NCBI RefSeq assembly: GCF_015477605.1
Contig: NZ_JADLQX010000020.1
Coordinates: forward strand, 80,524 to 144,523
Origin: Nocardia amamiensis
GTDB lineage: Bacteria > Actinomycetota > Actinomycetes > Mycobacteriales > Mycobacteriaceae
Direction of reading: 5' to 3'
Length of the DNA: 64,000 nt
Part shown: piece after piece, positions 16,927-25,832 of the stretch
Layout of the letters: every line of letters starts with the position of its first letter
Numbering within the stretch: the first letter of the stretch is position 1
Program-made: the position numbers and the translations under genes
Notes under the pieces: generated by a model
Told to the model about the DNA's origin: nothing
The model's input: only the letters and a program-made list of their open reading frames with translations
The model's database searches: none

Positions 16927-19900
16927 TCAGGCGATGGTCGCTTGCAGGCGGGAGCCGGTGCGGCCGCGGAGGACGTGCAGGCGGCTGGGGATGCGTTGGC
17001 GCATTTCGTCTACGTGGCTGACCACGCCGACCACCCGGCCACCGGCGCGGAGTTCGTCGAGAACGCCCATGACGGCGTCCAGACTGTCGGCGTCCAAGCC
17101 GCCGAAGCCCTCGTCGATGAACAGGGTGTCCAGGACGACGCCTCCGGATTCGGCCGCGACGGTGTCGGCCAAACCGAGCGCCAATGACAGTGAGGCCATG
17201 AAGGTTTCGCCGCCGGAGAGGGTTTTGGCGGGGCGGATGGCACCGGTGTAGTCGTCGCGGATATCGAGGCCGAGCCCGCCGCGGCGACCACGCGGACCGG
17301 CCTTGTCGGAGTGGACGAATTCGTAACGGCCACCGGACATCTTGCGCAACCGCAACGACCCGGCCTGCGCTACTTCTTCCAGGCGGGCGGCCAGGACGTA
17401 GGAGTGCAGGGACATGTGCCGGTTGTTCGCGCCGCGCCCGGCGACCACGTCGGCGAGTCCCTTCAACTCCTCGAAGGCCTGCTGAGCCGGTGCGATCCGG
17501 TCGACGGCGGCCCAGAGCTGACCGCCCAGCTCCTCGAGCTGGCTAGCCCGCCTGCCGGCTTCGGCATGGGCGGCCACCGCGGCGTTCAGGCTGCTCTGCG
17601 CGGCCGCTGCCTGCGCGTCGAGTTCGGTCAGGTCACCGGGCTGCGAAGCCGCCGCGGCCTGGATCTCCGGTTCCGCCAGAACGGCTTCCGCGTGGGCGCG
17701 GGCTCGGTCGGCCACCAGGAGTTCGGCTTCGATCTCGGCCTGTCGTTCGGGCGTACGGGACGCGGCGGCGGCGACCTTCGCGTATGCGGCCAGCAACGCG
17801 ACGTCATCGCGCGTACCGCTCGCCGCGGTCTCACGACGCACTACGCCGGAATCCGGGTCGCCGGCTTCCACCGGTGCAGCAGCGTCGTCGCCGGACCAGC
17901 CCGTGCTCTCCACCTGCCCTTCCGTAGTGCCCGCCAGGCGTGTTGCGGGTAGCGAGCCGCCGATACCGGACGCGGAATCGCCGACTTGTCCTGCGCGCTC
18001 GTCCGCGACATCCAGGCGTGTTGCCGGTACGGAAAGACCGACACCGGCCGGGGAGTCGACGACCTGCCCTTCTGGCACGAAACCGGCCGCGCGGGCGAGC
18101 TTTTCGACGCGACCGGCAACAACCGAGACCTGCTCACGCGCCGCCTCCGCCTCCGCGCGGGCGTCGCGCAGGGCGGACGCCTCGGCGACGAGGGCGGCGA
18201 GCCGGGCACGCCGGCGTTCGATGGTCTGGTCGGTACCGGCGGCGACACGCAGACGTTCGTCGAGCTCGGTCGATCGCTCCTCCGCGGAGGCGATGGTTGC
18301 GGCGACCGCGCTGCGGCGGGCGTCGCATTCGCGCAGCTCGTCGTGCAGCCGCGTCTCGTCATCGCGCAGACGGACGAGCTCGCCGTTCAAGTCGTCGGCG
18401 TGCGCGGCCAGTTCTGCGGTGTCCTCGTAGCGGTCGGTCGCGGCGCGCAGTGCGGCAGCGAGTTCGACGCGGTCGGTGTCGCCGCCGCGCGCGACCAGCG
18501 CTTCGATCTCGCGCTCCAACCCCGTGATACGGGCCAGCGCACGGTCGCGGGTGTCCTCGGCCGCGCGCTCGGCGGCCGCGGCGGCCTCCTCCTCGTCCTT
18601 GGACACCGCGGTCGCGGTGGGCTGGGCGGGCGCGGGATGATCGGCGGAACCGCAGACCGCGCACGGATTTCCGGCGACCAGTCCACCGGCCAACTCGGCA
18701 GCCATTCCGGACAGCCTGCGCTCGCGCAGGTCGAGCACGAGTTCCTTGGCGTCGAGGTGCGCCGCGCGGGCGGTGTCGAATTCGATCCTGGCGTGATCGA
18801 GCGCCGTTCGGCGTGCGGCCAGTTCGACGGCGGCTGTCGCCGCGTTCTGCAGTCGCTCGGCTTCCGCGGTCAGGCCGGGCAGCGCCGCGGCCGCCTCGGT
18901 CGCCTCGCGCGATCTGGTCTCCGCGCTGGCGAGCGCGGCGGGCAATCGGTCGCGTCGCGCGGTGAGTTCGATGATGCGTTCGGCCAGCGTGGTGTCCTCG
19001 GCGCGCAGCGCGACGAGCTCGTCACCCAGTCGCGTGGCCGTGGCCGCGTCCGCCCGCACTTCGTCCAGAGCGCCGATCTGTCCGCTCCAGCGTTGGATCG
19101 CCGCGTCGATGTCGGCGTCGTCACGCACGTGGGCGTCGTCATCGGACCGGAGCAATTCGGCGCCGCCGAGGTCGGCGCTCGCCGGTTCCCGCAGCCGGGC
19201 GGCCAAACGGCTCGCCGCGCTGAGTTCTTCGCTGTCTCGCTGCCGCTGGGCTCGGACCGCCACGCGCGCCTCGTCGATGGCCGCAGCGACCGGCTCGGCC
19301 CGGCGCGCAAGTTCGAGTTCGGCTCGCAGCGCGCCGCGCCGTTCGGCGTCGGCCGCGTAATCGTCCAGTTGCCGACGGGCCGCGGCCATGCGGCGGTGCA
19401 GTTCGTGCAGTCGACGTTGTTGTTCGGCCTGCTCGCGGATCCGCGCCGACTCCTGCTGGCAGCGTTCGAGCGCGGTGACGGCGGCCACGAGGTCGGCGCG
19501 GGCGGCGGACAGCAGATCCTGGGACCATGTGACCGATTCCGCGATCCCGATCGAATCCGGGACTCCGGCTGCCATGCCGACCTGGGTGATCAGTCGCTTG
19601 ATCCCCTCGGTGCGTGTGTCCAGTTCGGCTTCGGCTGCGCGGCGTTTGTCGGCGAGCCACTGCTCGGCCGTGCCGAAACGCTTGGTGTCGAAGAGTTTCT
19701 CGAGCAGCTTTTCGCGGTCTTCGTTGTCCGATCGCAGGAAACGGGCGAAATCGCCCTGTGGCAGCAGCACGACTTGGAAGAACTGGTCGGCGCTCATACC
19801 GAGCAGACGATGGACTTCGTCGCCGATATCCACTATTCGAGAGAGATTTTCGCCGTGGCCGTCCAACCAGGTCAGCGTGGCTTTGGCCGGCACGGTGCGC

Positions 19901-20223
19901 ACGCCGGTGCCGTCTCGTTTGGGGCGCTCGAATTCGGGGCTGCGGGTAAGCCGCAGTCGCCGACCGCCCAAGGTCGCTTCGAGCAGTACCTGCGGCGGCG
20001 TGTTTTCCGGGGCGTGGTCGGAGTGCAACCGCTTGCTTTCGCCGCGCGCACCGGGCACCTTGCCGTACAGAGCGAACGCGATCGCGTCCAGCACCGTGGT
20101 CTTCCCCGCTCCGGTCTGGCCGTGCAGCAGGAACAGCCCGTCCGCGCCGAGCGCGTCGAAGTCGACGACCGTGGTGTCGGCGTACGGGCCGAACGCGGTC
20201 ATCTCGAGCTTGTGCAACCTCAT
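16927..20223 (-). CDS. sbcC: SbcC-type SMC-like DNA repair ATPase
   Basis: 1098 residues. Walker A GQTGAGKT is at residues 35-42. Two long coiled-coil arms flank a zinc hook NPCAVCG (Cys521, Cys524) used for dimer contact. Near the C-terminus are the ABC signature LSGGETFMASLSLALG (about residue 1000) and Walker B LFIDEGFGGLD. With SbcD it forms an ATP-dependent nuclease that opens hairpins and trims blocked DNA ends. The returning arm carries an unusual Gly/Ser/Pro-rich repeated stretch (about residues 713-775). Start ATG 20223 overlaps the stop of a micro-ORF, linking it to sbcD by a chain of ATGA junctions. Confidence 0.95.
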   Translation of the reverse strand: MRLHKLEMTAFGPYADTTVVDFDALGADGLFLLHGQTGAGKTTVLDAIAFALYGKVPGARGESKRLHSDHAPENTPPQVLLEATLGGRRLRLTRSPEFERPKRDGTGVRTVPAKATLTWLDGHGENLSRIVDIGDEVHRLLGMSADQFFQVVLLPQGDFARFLRSDNEDREKLLEKLFDTKRFGTAEQWLADKRRAAEAELDTRTEGIKRLITQVGMAAGVPDSIGIAESVTWSQDLLSAARADLVAAVTALERCQQESARIREQAEQQRRLHELHRRMAAARRQLDDYAADAERRGALRAELELARRAEPVAAAIDEARVAVRAQRQRDSEELSAASRLAARLREPASADLGGAELLRSDDDAHVRDDADIDAAIQRWSGQIGALDEVRADAATATRLGDELVALRAEDTTLAERIIELTARRDRLPAALASAETRSREATEAAAALPGLTAEAERLQNAATAAVELAARRTALDHARIEFDTARAAHLDAKELVLDLRERRLSGMAAELAGGLVAGNPCAVCGSADHPAPAQPTATAVSKDEEEAAAAAERAAEDTRDRALARITGLEREIEALVARGGDTDRVELAAALRAATDRYEDTAELAAHADDLNGELVRLRDDETRLHDELRECDARRSAVAATIASAEERSTELDERLRVAAGTDQTIERRRARLAALVAEASALRDARAEAEAAREQVSVVAGRVEKLARAAGFVPEGQVVDSPAGVGLSVPATRLDVADERAGQVGDSASGIGGSLPATRLAGTTEGQVESTGWSGDDAAAPVEAGDPDSGVVRRETAASGTRDDVALLAAYAKVAAAASRTPERQAEIEAELLVADRARAHAEAVLAEPEIQAAAASQPGDLTELDAQAAAAQSSLNAAVAAHAEAGRRASQLEELGGQLWAAVDRIAPAQQAFEELKGLADVVAGRGANNRHMSLHSYVLAARLEEVAQAGSLRLRKMSGGRYEFVHSDKAGPRGRRGGLGLDIRDDYTGAIRPAKTLSGGETFMASLSLALGLADTVAAESGGVVLDTLFIDEGFGGLDADSLDAVMGVLDELRAGGRVVGVVSHVDEMRQRIPSRLHVLRGRTGSRLQATIA
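17911..18075 (-). repeat. In-frame tandem repeat within the sbcC coiled-coil arm
   Basis: The stretch codes for about 2.3 copies of a 24-26-residue unit. Copies share GQV, then DS..GIG/VGLS and P-ATRL. At DNA level CCAGGCGTGTTGC recurs at 17934 and 18012 (78 bases apart) and ACCTGCCCTT at 17912 and 18062. Such repeats are not a general feature of SbcC arms. Confidence 0.7.
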
Positions 20224-20300
20224 GCCGCCGCGCTTACGCCTGGTCCCAGCAGCTGCGAACGCTCGGTCGAAACTTCGACTCGTTCGGCGGACACGTTCAT
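20220..20300 (-). CDS. Micro-ORF C, 26 codons, between sbcD and sbcC
   Basis: Encodes MNVSAERVEVSTERSQLLGP plus six residues. Its ATG overlaps the stop of micro-ORF B and its TGA overlaps the start of sbcC (both ATGA). No family is known. It may serve only to carry ribosomes from sbcD to sbcC. Whether the peptide is stable is unknown. Confidence 0.5.
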   Translation of the reverse strand: MNVSAERVEVSTERSQLLGPGVSAAA

Positions 20301-20380
20301 GATTCCACCTCGCCGGTGGTCGGCTCTGTCACGAGCCAGGGCTCGGCTATGTCGATTGTTCGCCCGCTGCGCTCGCTCAT
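20297..20380 (-). CDS. Micro-ORF B, 27 codons, between sbcD and sbcC
   Basis: Encodes MSERSGRTIDIAEPWLVTEP plus seven residues. It is a near copy of the ends of micro-ORF A (MSERSERTIDIAE and EPSLVTEP), so A and B arose by duplication. ATGA overlaps occur at both ends. No known domain. Confidence 0.5.
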   Translation of the reverse strand: MSERSGRTIDIAEPWLVTEPTTGEVES

Positions 20381-20490
20381 GACTCCAACTCGCTGGCGCT
20401 CGGCTCCGTCACGAGCGAGGGCTCGGCTACGTCAACTCTTCGCTCACTGCGCTCGGCTATGTCGATTGTTCGCTCACTGCGCTCGCTCAT
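20377..20490 (-). CDS. Micro-ORF A, 37 codons, between sbcD and sbcC
   Basis: Encodes MSERSERTIDIAERSERRVD and then VAEPSLVTEPSASELES, with an internal repeat (ERSERTIDIA / ERSERRVDVA). Its ATG overlaps the sbcD stop and its stop overlaps the start of micro-ORF B, all through ATGA. The DNA is built of GAGCGCAGTGAGCGA-type repeats, suggesting a short dispersed element that has been captured as coupled reading frames. Confidence 0.55.
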   Translation of the reverse strand: MSERSERTIDIAERSERRVDVAEPSLVTEPSASELES

Positions 20491-21662
20491 GCGGACAGTT
20501 CCTCGGGCGCGCTGACCACGGTCACCTGCTCCCGTTCCGCGACGGCGGCGGCGAGCGCACGATCCAGCCACGTCATCTCGCTCGAGGTCGGTGCGCCGCG
20601 CACGTCGGTGAGGAAGCTGCGGGCTACTTCGGTGTCGCGGCGGCCGTGCACCCGCTCACGGTAGCGCAGCTCCGGATTGCCCTCGGGCCGCGCCCATTCC
20701 ACGTGTACAGCGTAGGGGAACCGTTCTCTGAGCTTGCGCATGGCATCGACCGGGCGGGCGATGTCGGTGAGCACCGCGGACACGTAGTGCTGTTCGGCCA
20801 CGGTGTGCTCCTCGCCGCTCAGCAACTGGTCCAGGGTTCCGGTGAGTTTGCTCAGTCCGCGGATCGTCGGTAGATCCCGGCGCCGCACCGTATCCAAGCC
20901 GGACGCGTCCAGATCGACGATCCACACCGCCTTGCGATGCGAGTTCTCGGCGAACGAATACGGCAGCGGCGAGCCGGAGTAGCGCACCGACTCCGCCAGT
21001 GTCTGGGGTGAATGCAAGTGGCCGAGCGCCACATAGTCGATGCCTTCGAAGGCGGCCAACGGCACCGTCTCCACTCCCCCGACCGAGATCGACCGCTCCG
21101 ACCCGGTGGCCGCACCGCCGACGACGAAGGCATGCGCCAGCACGACCGTCCGCACCCCCGGCCGCCGCGCGATGTCGGCGCGAATGCGTGCCATGGCCGC
21201 GTCCAGGATCTCGGCGTGCGAGCGAGCCTGCGGCACATCGAGTTCGGCGCGGGTGATCTCCGGTTCCAGGTACGGGATGCCGTAACACGCGACGGGCCCG
21301 TGCTCGTCCTGGAGCAGAACGGGTCGATCGGCATCGGCGACTGTAGTGCGCAAATGCAACCCGCCCGCGGCGGCGAAACTGGCGCCCGCGCCCAGCCGGG
21401 CAGGCGAATCGTGGTTGCCCGAGGTGGCGACGATCTGCGCCCCCGCGGCACGGATGGCCTCGAATCCCCGGTTGCACACCGCGATCGCGTCGGCGCTCGG
21501 GATCGACCGGTCGTACACGTCGCCCGGCAGCACGACCACGTCGACCGACTCCTCGGCCACCAGCTCCGCGATGGCGGTCAATGAACGAGCCTGGTCGGCA
21601 AGCAGATCGACACCGTGGAACGTGCGCCCGATGTGCCAGTCCGAGGTGTGCAGCATCCGCAT
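20487..21662 (-). CDS. sbcD: Exonuclease SbcCD subunit D (Mre11-type nuclease)
   Basis: 391 residues. Calcineurin-like metallophosphoesterase motifs in order: SDWHIGR (Asp8, His10), GDVYDRSIP, SGNHDSPAR, AHAFVVGG and ALGHLHSP, which hold the two metal ions. Partner of SbcC in processing DNA hairpins and protein-blocked ends. ATG 21662 (MRMLHTSDWH) is the usual family start; ATG 21656 is also possible. sbcC follows after 263 bases filled entirely by three ATGA-linked micro-ORFs. Confidence 0.95.
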   Translation of the reverse strand: MRMLHTSDWHIGRTFHGVDLLADQARSLTAIAELVAEESVDVVVLPGDVYDRSIPSADAIAVCNRGFEAIRAAGAQIVATSGNHDSPARLGAGASFAAAGGLHLRTTVADADRPVLLQDEHGPVACYGIPYLEPEITRAELDVPQARSHAEILDAAMARIRADIARRPGVRTVVLAHAFVVGGAATGSERSISVGGVETVPLAAFEGIDYVALGHLHSPQTLAESVRYSGSPLPYSFAENSHRKAVWIVDLDASGLDTVRRRDLPTIRGLSKLTGTLDQLLSGEEHTVAEQHYVSAVLTDIARPVDAMRKLRERFPYAVHVEWARPEGNPELRYRERVHGRRDTEVARSFLTDVRGAPTSSEMTWLDRALAAAVAEREQVTVVSAPEELSA

Positions 21663-22561
21663 GCCGCGAAACCGTAGGGCAACCCACCGACAGACTTCAA
21701 TCGCCCCGCCCGCTGTGTCGGGTTTGCCCAGCCACCGCACGGCGTGTCCGCCAAGCCGAGCGGCGTGTTCAATCGCACGACCTCGGTTCGTCCCGCGAAT
21801 CGAATTACCACACATACCTTGGCTTCCCGAGCGCCGGGATGCTGGTGACTCCATATGCCGAGTTGCCGAGTGCTATGCGATTGGACGGCGATCCGTTGGC
21901 AGAGTGGGCCGCAGGCACAATACCGAAGGGTTGCTCGCGCTCGTTCTTGTCGGTGGCATGCGGCACTATCCGCGCTATGACCGCACCGACGCTCGCCACC
22001 CTGACGCTGGTATCCGCGGCCGGTTCCGATTCGGCCTCGACTGGCTTGCATGCCGCGCCGGCCACGCACCGCGCCACAGCGGCGAACACCTGCCTCGCTA
22101 CGTCGGCCCACAACCAGCGCTTGCCACCGCAGTCGCCCAGCGGGCCGGCGCGGACACCACGCGCAGCATCCACAGAGCTGCGGCCGACGCAGATGCCACG
22201 CGCAGGCATCCGCTCGGTGCCGCCGACGCGCCGTCACGCGCAGGCATCCCTCGGCCTCGGCGCGATGGTGATATCGCTGCGCGCGGTGGGGCGACACGTT
22301 GGCAGCACCGATCCCAGCAGGTCGAGCCACAGCGCAGGCCCCCGTGGACCCAAGTGGGCGCGACGACCCAAGATGCAGCGCCCCGGCTGTGAGCCGTACC
22401 ACTCGCCCGGCTGACCGGCGAGCAGCCCGGACCGGACGGGCGACCAAGTGGGTAGGGCGGTCGAGGCTTTCAGCTACACCATGGCTTCGGTGGAGCCGCC
22501 CGATGGTCACTATGGCCGTGCCGCCACGCCGCCGAACGCGGCGGCAACTAGGGTGCATAGC
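21663..22561. other. Unassigned 0.9-kb stretch upstream of sbcD
   Basis: No gene recognised. Several long frames exist on both strands, but none shows consistent codon bias or a recognisable motif. The stretch includes a short degenerate tandem repeat (22157-22275) and the promoter region for the DUF6542 gene. It may be a decayed gene. Confidence 0.45.
22157..22275. repeat. Degenerate tandem repeat, three units of 38-39 bp
   Basis: CACGCGCAGGCATCC (one base shorter in the first copy) occurs at 22158, 22197 and 22235, and the sequence after each copy is partly conserved (GCCGACGC at similar offset). Confidence 0.5.
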
Positions 22562-23425
22562 GTGGCTGCTTCCGAACGTGCGCGATCCCGGGTTCCCGCG
22601 CCGCAACGCTCGATCCTGCCGTCGGTGCCGGGGATCCCCGTCGGCGCGGCGGTCGTGGTCGCGGTTGCCTGCACGTTTGTGGGATTCCTGATCGATGCCG
22701 TCGGCGGAGGCGGCGAGCTGACCGGCACGTTCGCCGCGCTGTACATCGTCGGGTGCGTGGCGGCCGTCGCAGCCGTGCGCTACCGCGGGCTGTTCAGCAC
22801 GATGGTGTTGCCGCCGCTGCTGCTGTTCGTCGCCGTGCCACTGGCCTATCAACAGCTCACCGGGCGCGGCTCGACCTCGATGAAGGACATCCTGCTGAAC
22901 CTGGCGATCCCGCTGGTGAACCGCTTCCCGACCATGATGCTGGCCACGGTCGTCGTCGCGCTGATCGGCGGCGCCCGAATCCTGATGCGCCGGCGCGAGG
23001 AAGAGGCGAGCCGGCCGCTCCCCGTGCGCCGCGGCGCGAGCGCGGGGAAACCGCCCGTCAAGAAGAGCAAGCCCAGTCGCTCCCCTGGCACGCTCGCGGA
23101 GGCGGCGCGCCGCAAAGCCCGCCGCCCGCGACCCGATCCGGACGAGCCCGACCCCGACGACTTGGGAGACCCCGCCCCCCGCCCGGCCCGCCGGCCAGCG
23201 GCTCAGGTCGCCGACGCACCGCCCCGGGTCGCGCCGTCCCGGCCGCGCGAAGGTCGCACCCCGGCACGCGGCGCCCGACCGACCGGGGCGATGCCGCGCA
23301 CCGAAGGCGAACCACCGCGCGCGCCGAGCGGACGCCGCGACATCCCGCCGCATCCGCAGCCCAATGTCCGCTATCGCGAGCGTGATTCGAGCCGCACCGA
23401 GCGACGCAGGCCGGAGAATCTGTAG
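22562..23425 (+). CDS. DUF6542 membrane protein
   Basis: 287 residues. After a short N-terminus with the family motif RSILPSVPGIP come three to four hydrophobic segments (VGAAVVVAVACTFVGFLIDA, AALYIVGCVAAVAAV, MVLPPLLLFVAVPLAY, MMLATVVVALIGGA), then a long charged Pro/Arg-rich cytoplasmic tail. Homologue of the mycobacterial gene next to lytB2 (Rv1111c position). Function unknown. GTG 22562 is chosen because a TAGGGT -10-like box ends seven bases before it, fitting a leaderless mRNA. Confidence 0.82.
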   Translation: MAASERARSRVPAPQRSILPSVPGIPVGAAVVVAVACTFVGFLIDAVGGGGELTGTFAALYIVGCVAAVAAVRYRGLFSTMVLPPLLLFVAVPLAYQQLTGRGSTSMKDILLNLAIPLVNRFPTMMLATVVVALIGGARILMRRREEEASRPLPVRRGASAGKPPVKKSKPSRSPGTLAEAARRKARRPRPDPDEPDPDDLGDPAPRPARRPAAQVADAPPRVAPSRPREGRTPARGARPTGAMPRTEGEPPRAPSGRRDIPPHPQPNVRYRERDSSRTERRRPENL

Positions 23426-23879
23426 CCGCCTCTCGTGAGAGCCCGCTGCCGGGCTGTGGTCCTCGCGACGGCGACGGCTCGCATACGACGACTCGGGTGA
23501 CATTCGCCAGAACAGCAAGCGTGCTTCGCACCTGTGGTGCTGTTGTCCCGCGGACACGATCTAATCGACCCCCGGCACCCTACTCGCGTCTGATCGCCGT
23601 CGCGTCCGCGAGGAAGTCACCAGCGAACCCATCCGACCGCGGCCACCAAAAGGCGGCGAACATCTGGTCTCGTGAGGTCACACATGCAACCACATCAGCG
23701 CCAGCCCATTCCCGAGCGCAGCGGCATCTAGCACTTCCCCGGTTCGCGACCGGCTCGTATCCGAGTGACCGACGCGTCCGCGCCGAAGTCGGCAGCGGCA
23801 CTCGTCCGACCCGCCCAGACTTTTATCGGTCAGGGCGCTGCGAACAGGCAGCACCGCAGGCGCTGCACATCGAACACGG
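23426..23879. other. Intergenic stretch between DUF6542 gene and ispH
   Basis: 454 bases between convergent genes. A minus-strand frame of 73 codons at 23580-23801 ends SRDQMFAAFWWPRSDGFAGD... and looks coding only in its second half; it may be a remnant. No clear terminator or other element was seen. Confidence 0.4.
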
Positions 23880-24884
23880 TCAGCGGCGGGCCTCGCGCAG
23901 TTCACGCGGCAGCGCGAAGACGAGCGTCTCGTTGGCCGTGGTGACCGGCTGGACATCGCCGTAGCCGTGCTCGGCCAGCATGTCCAGAACGCCGCGGACC
24001 AGGATCTCGGGGACCGACGCGCCCGAGGTGATGCCGATCGTGCGGACGCCATCGAGCCAGGCCGGGTCGACCTCGCGAGCGAAGTCCACCAGATGGGCGG
24101 CCTTGGCGCCCGCCCCGAGCGCGACCTCGACCAAGCGCACCGAGTTCGAGGAGTTGCGGGAGCCGACCACGATCACCAGGTCGCATTCCGGCGCCATCGC
24201 CTTCACCGCGACCTGACGGTTCTGCGTGGCGTAGCAGATGTCGTCGCTGGGCGGGTCCTGCAGGCCGGGGAAACGCTGCCGCAGCCGCTGCACCGTCTCC
24301 ATCGTCTCGTCCACGCTCAGCGTGGTCTGCGAGAGCCAGATCACCTTCGACTCGTCACGCACGGTGACCTTGTCCACCGCGTCCGGCCCGTCGACCAGCT
24401 GGACGTGCTCGGGCGCCTCACCGGCGGTGCCCTCGACCTCCTCGTGGCCCTCGTGGCCGATCAGCAGGATGTCGTAGTCGTCGCGGGCGAACCGCTTGGC
24501 CTCCTGGTGCACCTTGGTGACCAGCGGGCAGGTCGCGTCGATGGTGTGCAGACTGCGCGCCGCGGCGGACTCGTGCACAGCGGGGGAGACGCCGTGCGCG
24601 GAGAAGACGACGACCGCACCCTCGGGGACCTCGTCGGTCTCGTCCACGAAGACCACGCCGCGCTCGCGCAGCGTCTCCACAACGTGCCGGTTGTGCACGA
24701 TCTCCTTGCGCACGTAGATCGGGGCGCCGTGCTTTTCCAACGCCTTCTCGACGGTTTCGACGGCACGGTCGACGCCGGCGCAGTACCCACGCGGCTCGGC
24801 GAGCAGTACGCGCTTTCCGCCGTCGGCGTTCGCGACGCCTGCCGAGCGGGCGATTCCGACGTTCAAGGGAATGGCCGAAGACAT
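23880..24884 (-). CDS. ispH: 4-hydroxy-3-methylbut-2-enyl diphosphate reductase
   Basis: 334 residues. Last step of the MEP isoprenoid pathway, giving IPP and DMAPP. The three Fe-S ligands are Cys35 (PRGYCAGVDRA), Cys119 (DATCPLVTKVH) and Cys217 (DDICYATQNRQ); the catalytic Glu sits in FSAHGVSP/TLSVDET context. It uses a [4Fe-4S] cluster. ATG 24884 is preferred over GTG 24890: a TATCCT -10-like box (complement of 24891-24896) ends six bases before ATG 24884, indicating a leaderless mRNA. It faces away from the lipid-droplet protein gene, matching mycobacterial order (lytB2). Confidence 0.97.
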   Translation of the reverse strand: MSSAIPLNVGIARSAGVANADGGKRVLLAEPRGYCAGVDRAVETVEKALEKHGAPIYVRKEIVHNRHVVETLRERGVVFVDETDEVPEGAVVVFSAHGVSPAVHESAAARSLHTIDATCPLVTKVHQEAKRFARDDYDILLIGHEGHEEVEGTAGEAPEHVQLVDGPDAVDKVTVRDESKVIWLSQTTLSVDETMETVQRLRQRFPGLQDPPSDDICYATQNRQVAVKAMAPECDLVIVVGSRNSSNSVRLVEVALGAGAKAAHLVDFAREVDPAWLDGVRTIGITSGASVPEILVRGVLDMLAEHGYGDVQPVTTANETLVFALPRELREARR

Positions 24885-25169
24885 GCCCACAGGATACGTG
24901 CGGCCCGGGGGCTCGCCACGTCGGGGAGTTGTCCGTCACATCGCCGCCGCACCGGCCGCGAGCTGGGCCGGAAGATCACCGAGAAACATGCGGCAGCGAC
25001 GCGCGGGTACCGGCGGCGAATGCCGGCGGCGGTACCAGCGGACTATTCTCCGCATATGAGCGCAGCGCCGCGAAATTCCGGCCGATCCGCCACGCGCCGG
25101 GGCGGACGGATATTCGGACGGCGTACACCCCTCCTTTGCATAACACACCATTTCGGGCAGGCTAGGACC

Positions 25170-25832
25170 ATGTTTCGACCACCCTTTCTGGCCCGGGTCG
25201 CCGCCGGCGCCGCCGTATACGCCCTCGAGGAAACCCGCCGGCTACCCACGGCGGCAATGAATTTCCCGATCACGGCCATCAGTCAGCTGCTGCAGACGAC
25301 GATGCACGTTCAGCAGTTCGTGACCAGCCTGGCCCTGAAGGGCGACACGGTTTTCGACCGCTTGTCCGACCGCCCGGTCGAACAGCCGGAGTGGGCCACG
25401 TTCGACGAAGACCTCGACGACGATGCGAGCCCCGCCGCTCACCACACCAGCCGATTCGACCTCTACGCCGCCGACGAGCCCGACCCGGCCCGCACGCCGG
25501 AAACCTTCCCCGCCGACGCCACCCGCGCCACCGAGACCAACGGCCACACCACATCGGCGCCGACCGTCGATGCTCCGGCCGAGCCGAAAACCGCTGAGGC
25601 GGAATCCGATTCGGATCCCAAGCCGGCCGCGGACACGCCCGAGATCGTGGAACCGGAAGTCGCCACCCGGTACGACTACCTCAACATGACCCTGGCCCAG
25701 CTGCGCGCCCGGCTGCGCATGCTGACCGTCGACGACCTCGTCGCGCTGCTGGAGTACGAGCAGCAGACCCGCGCCAGGGCGGCATTCGTGACCATGCTGA
25801 CGAACCGGATCGCCACCGTTCGAGCCCAGTGA
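25170..25832 (+). CDS. Lipid-droplet-associated protein family (Rv1109c-like)
   Basis: 220 residues. A conserved N-terminal hydrophobic/amphipathic part (FLARVAAGAAVYALEETRRL, ITAISQLLQTTMHVQQFVTS), an acidic low-complexity middle rich in Ala, Pro, Asp and Glu, and a C-terminal helix pair (YDYLNMTLAQLRARLRML, LVALLEYEQQTRARAAF). The name follows the actinobacterial family annotated as lipid-droplet associated; I infer membrane or droplet binding from the amphipathic ends. The stop overlaps the xseA GTG start by four bases. Confidence 0.8.
   Translation: MFRPPFLARVAAGAAVYALEETRRLPTAAMNFPITAISQLLQTTMHVQQFVTSLALKGDTVFDRLSDRPVEQPEWATFDEDLDDDASPAAHHTSRFDLYAADEPDPARTPETFPADATRATETNGHTTSAPTVDAPAEPKTAEAESDSDPKPAADTPEIVEPEVATRYDYLNMTLAQLRARLRMLTVDDLVALLEYEQQTRARAAFVTMLTNRIATVRAQ

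Noticed and set aside
21578..23557. 659-codon minus-strand open frame
   Set aside because: It runs antisense through the DUF6542 gene and across the sbcD start; composition is that of a shadow of high-GC coding DNA and no domain is visible.
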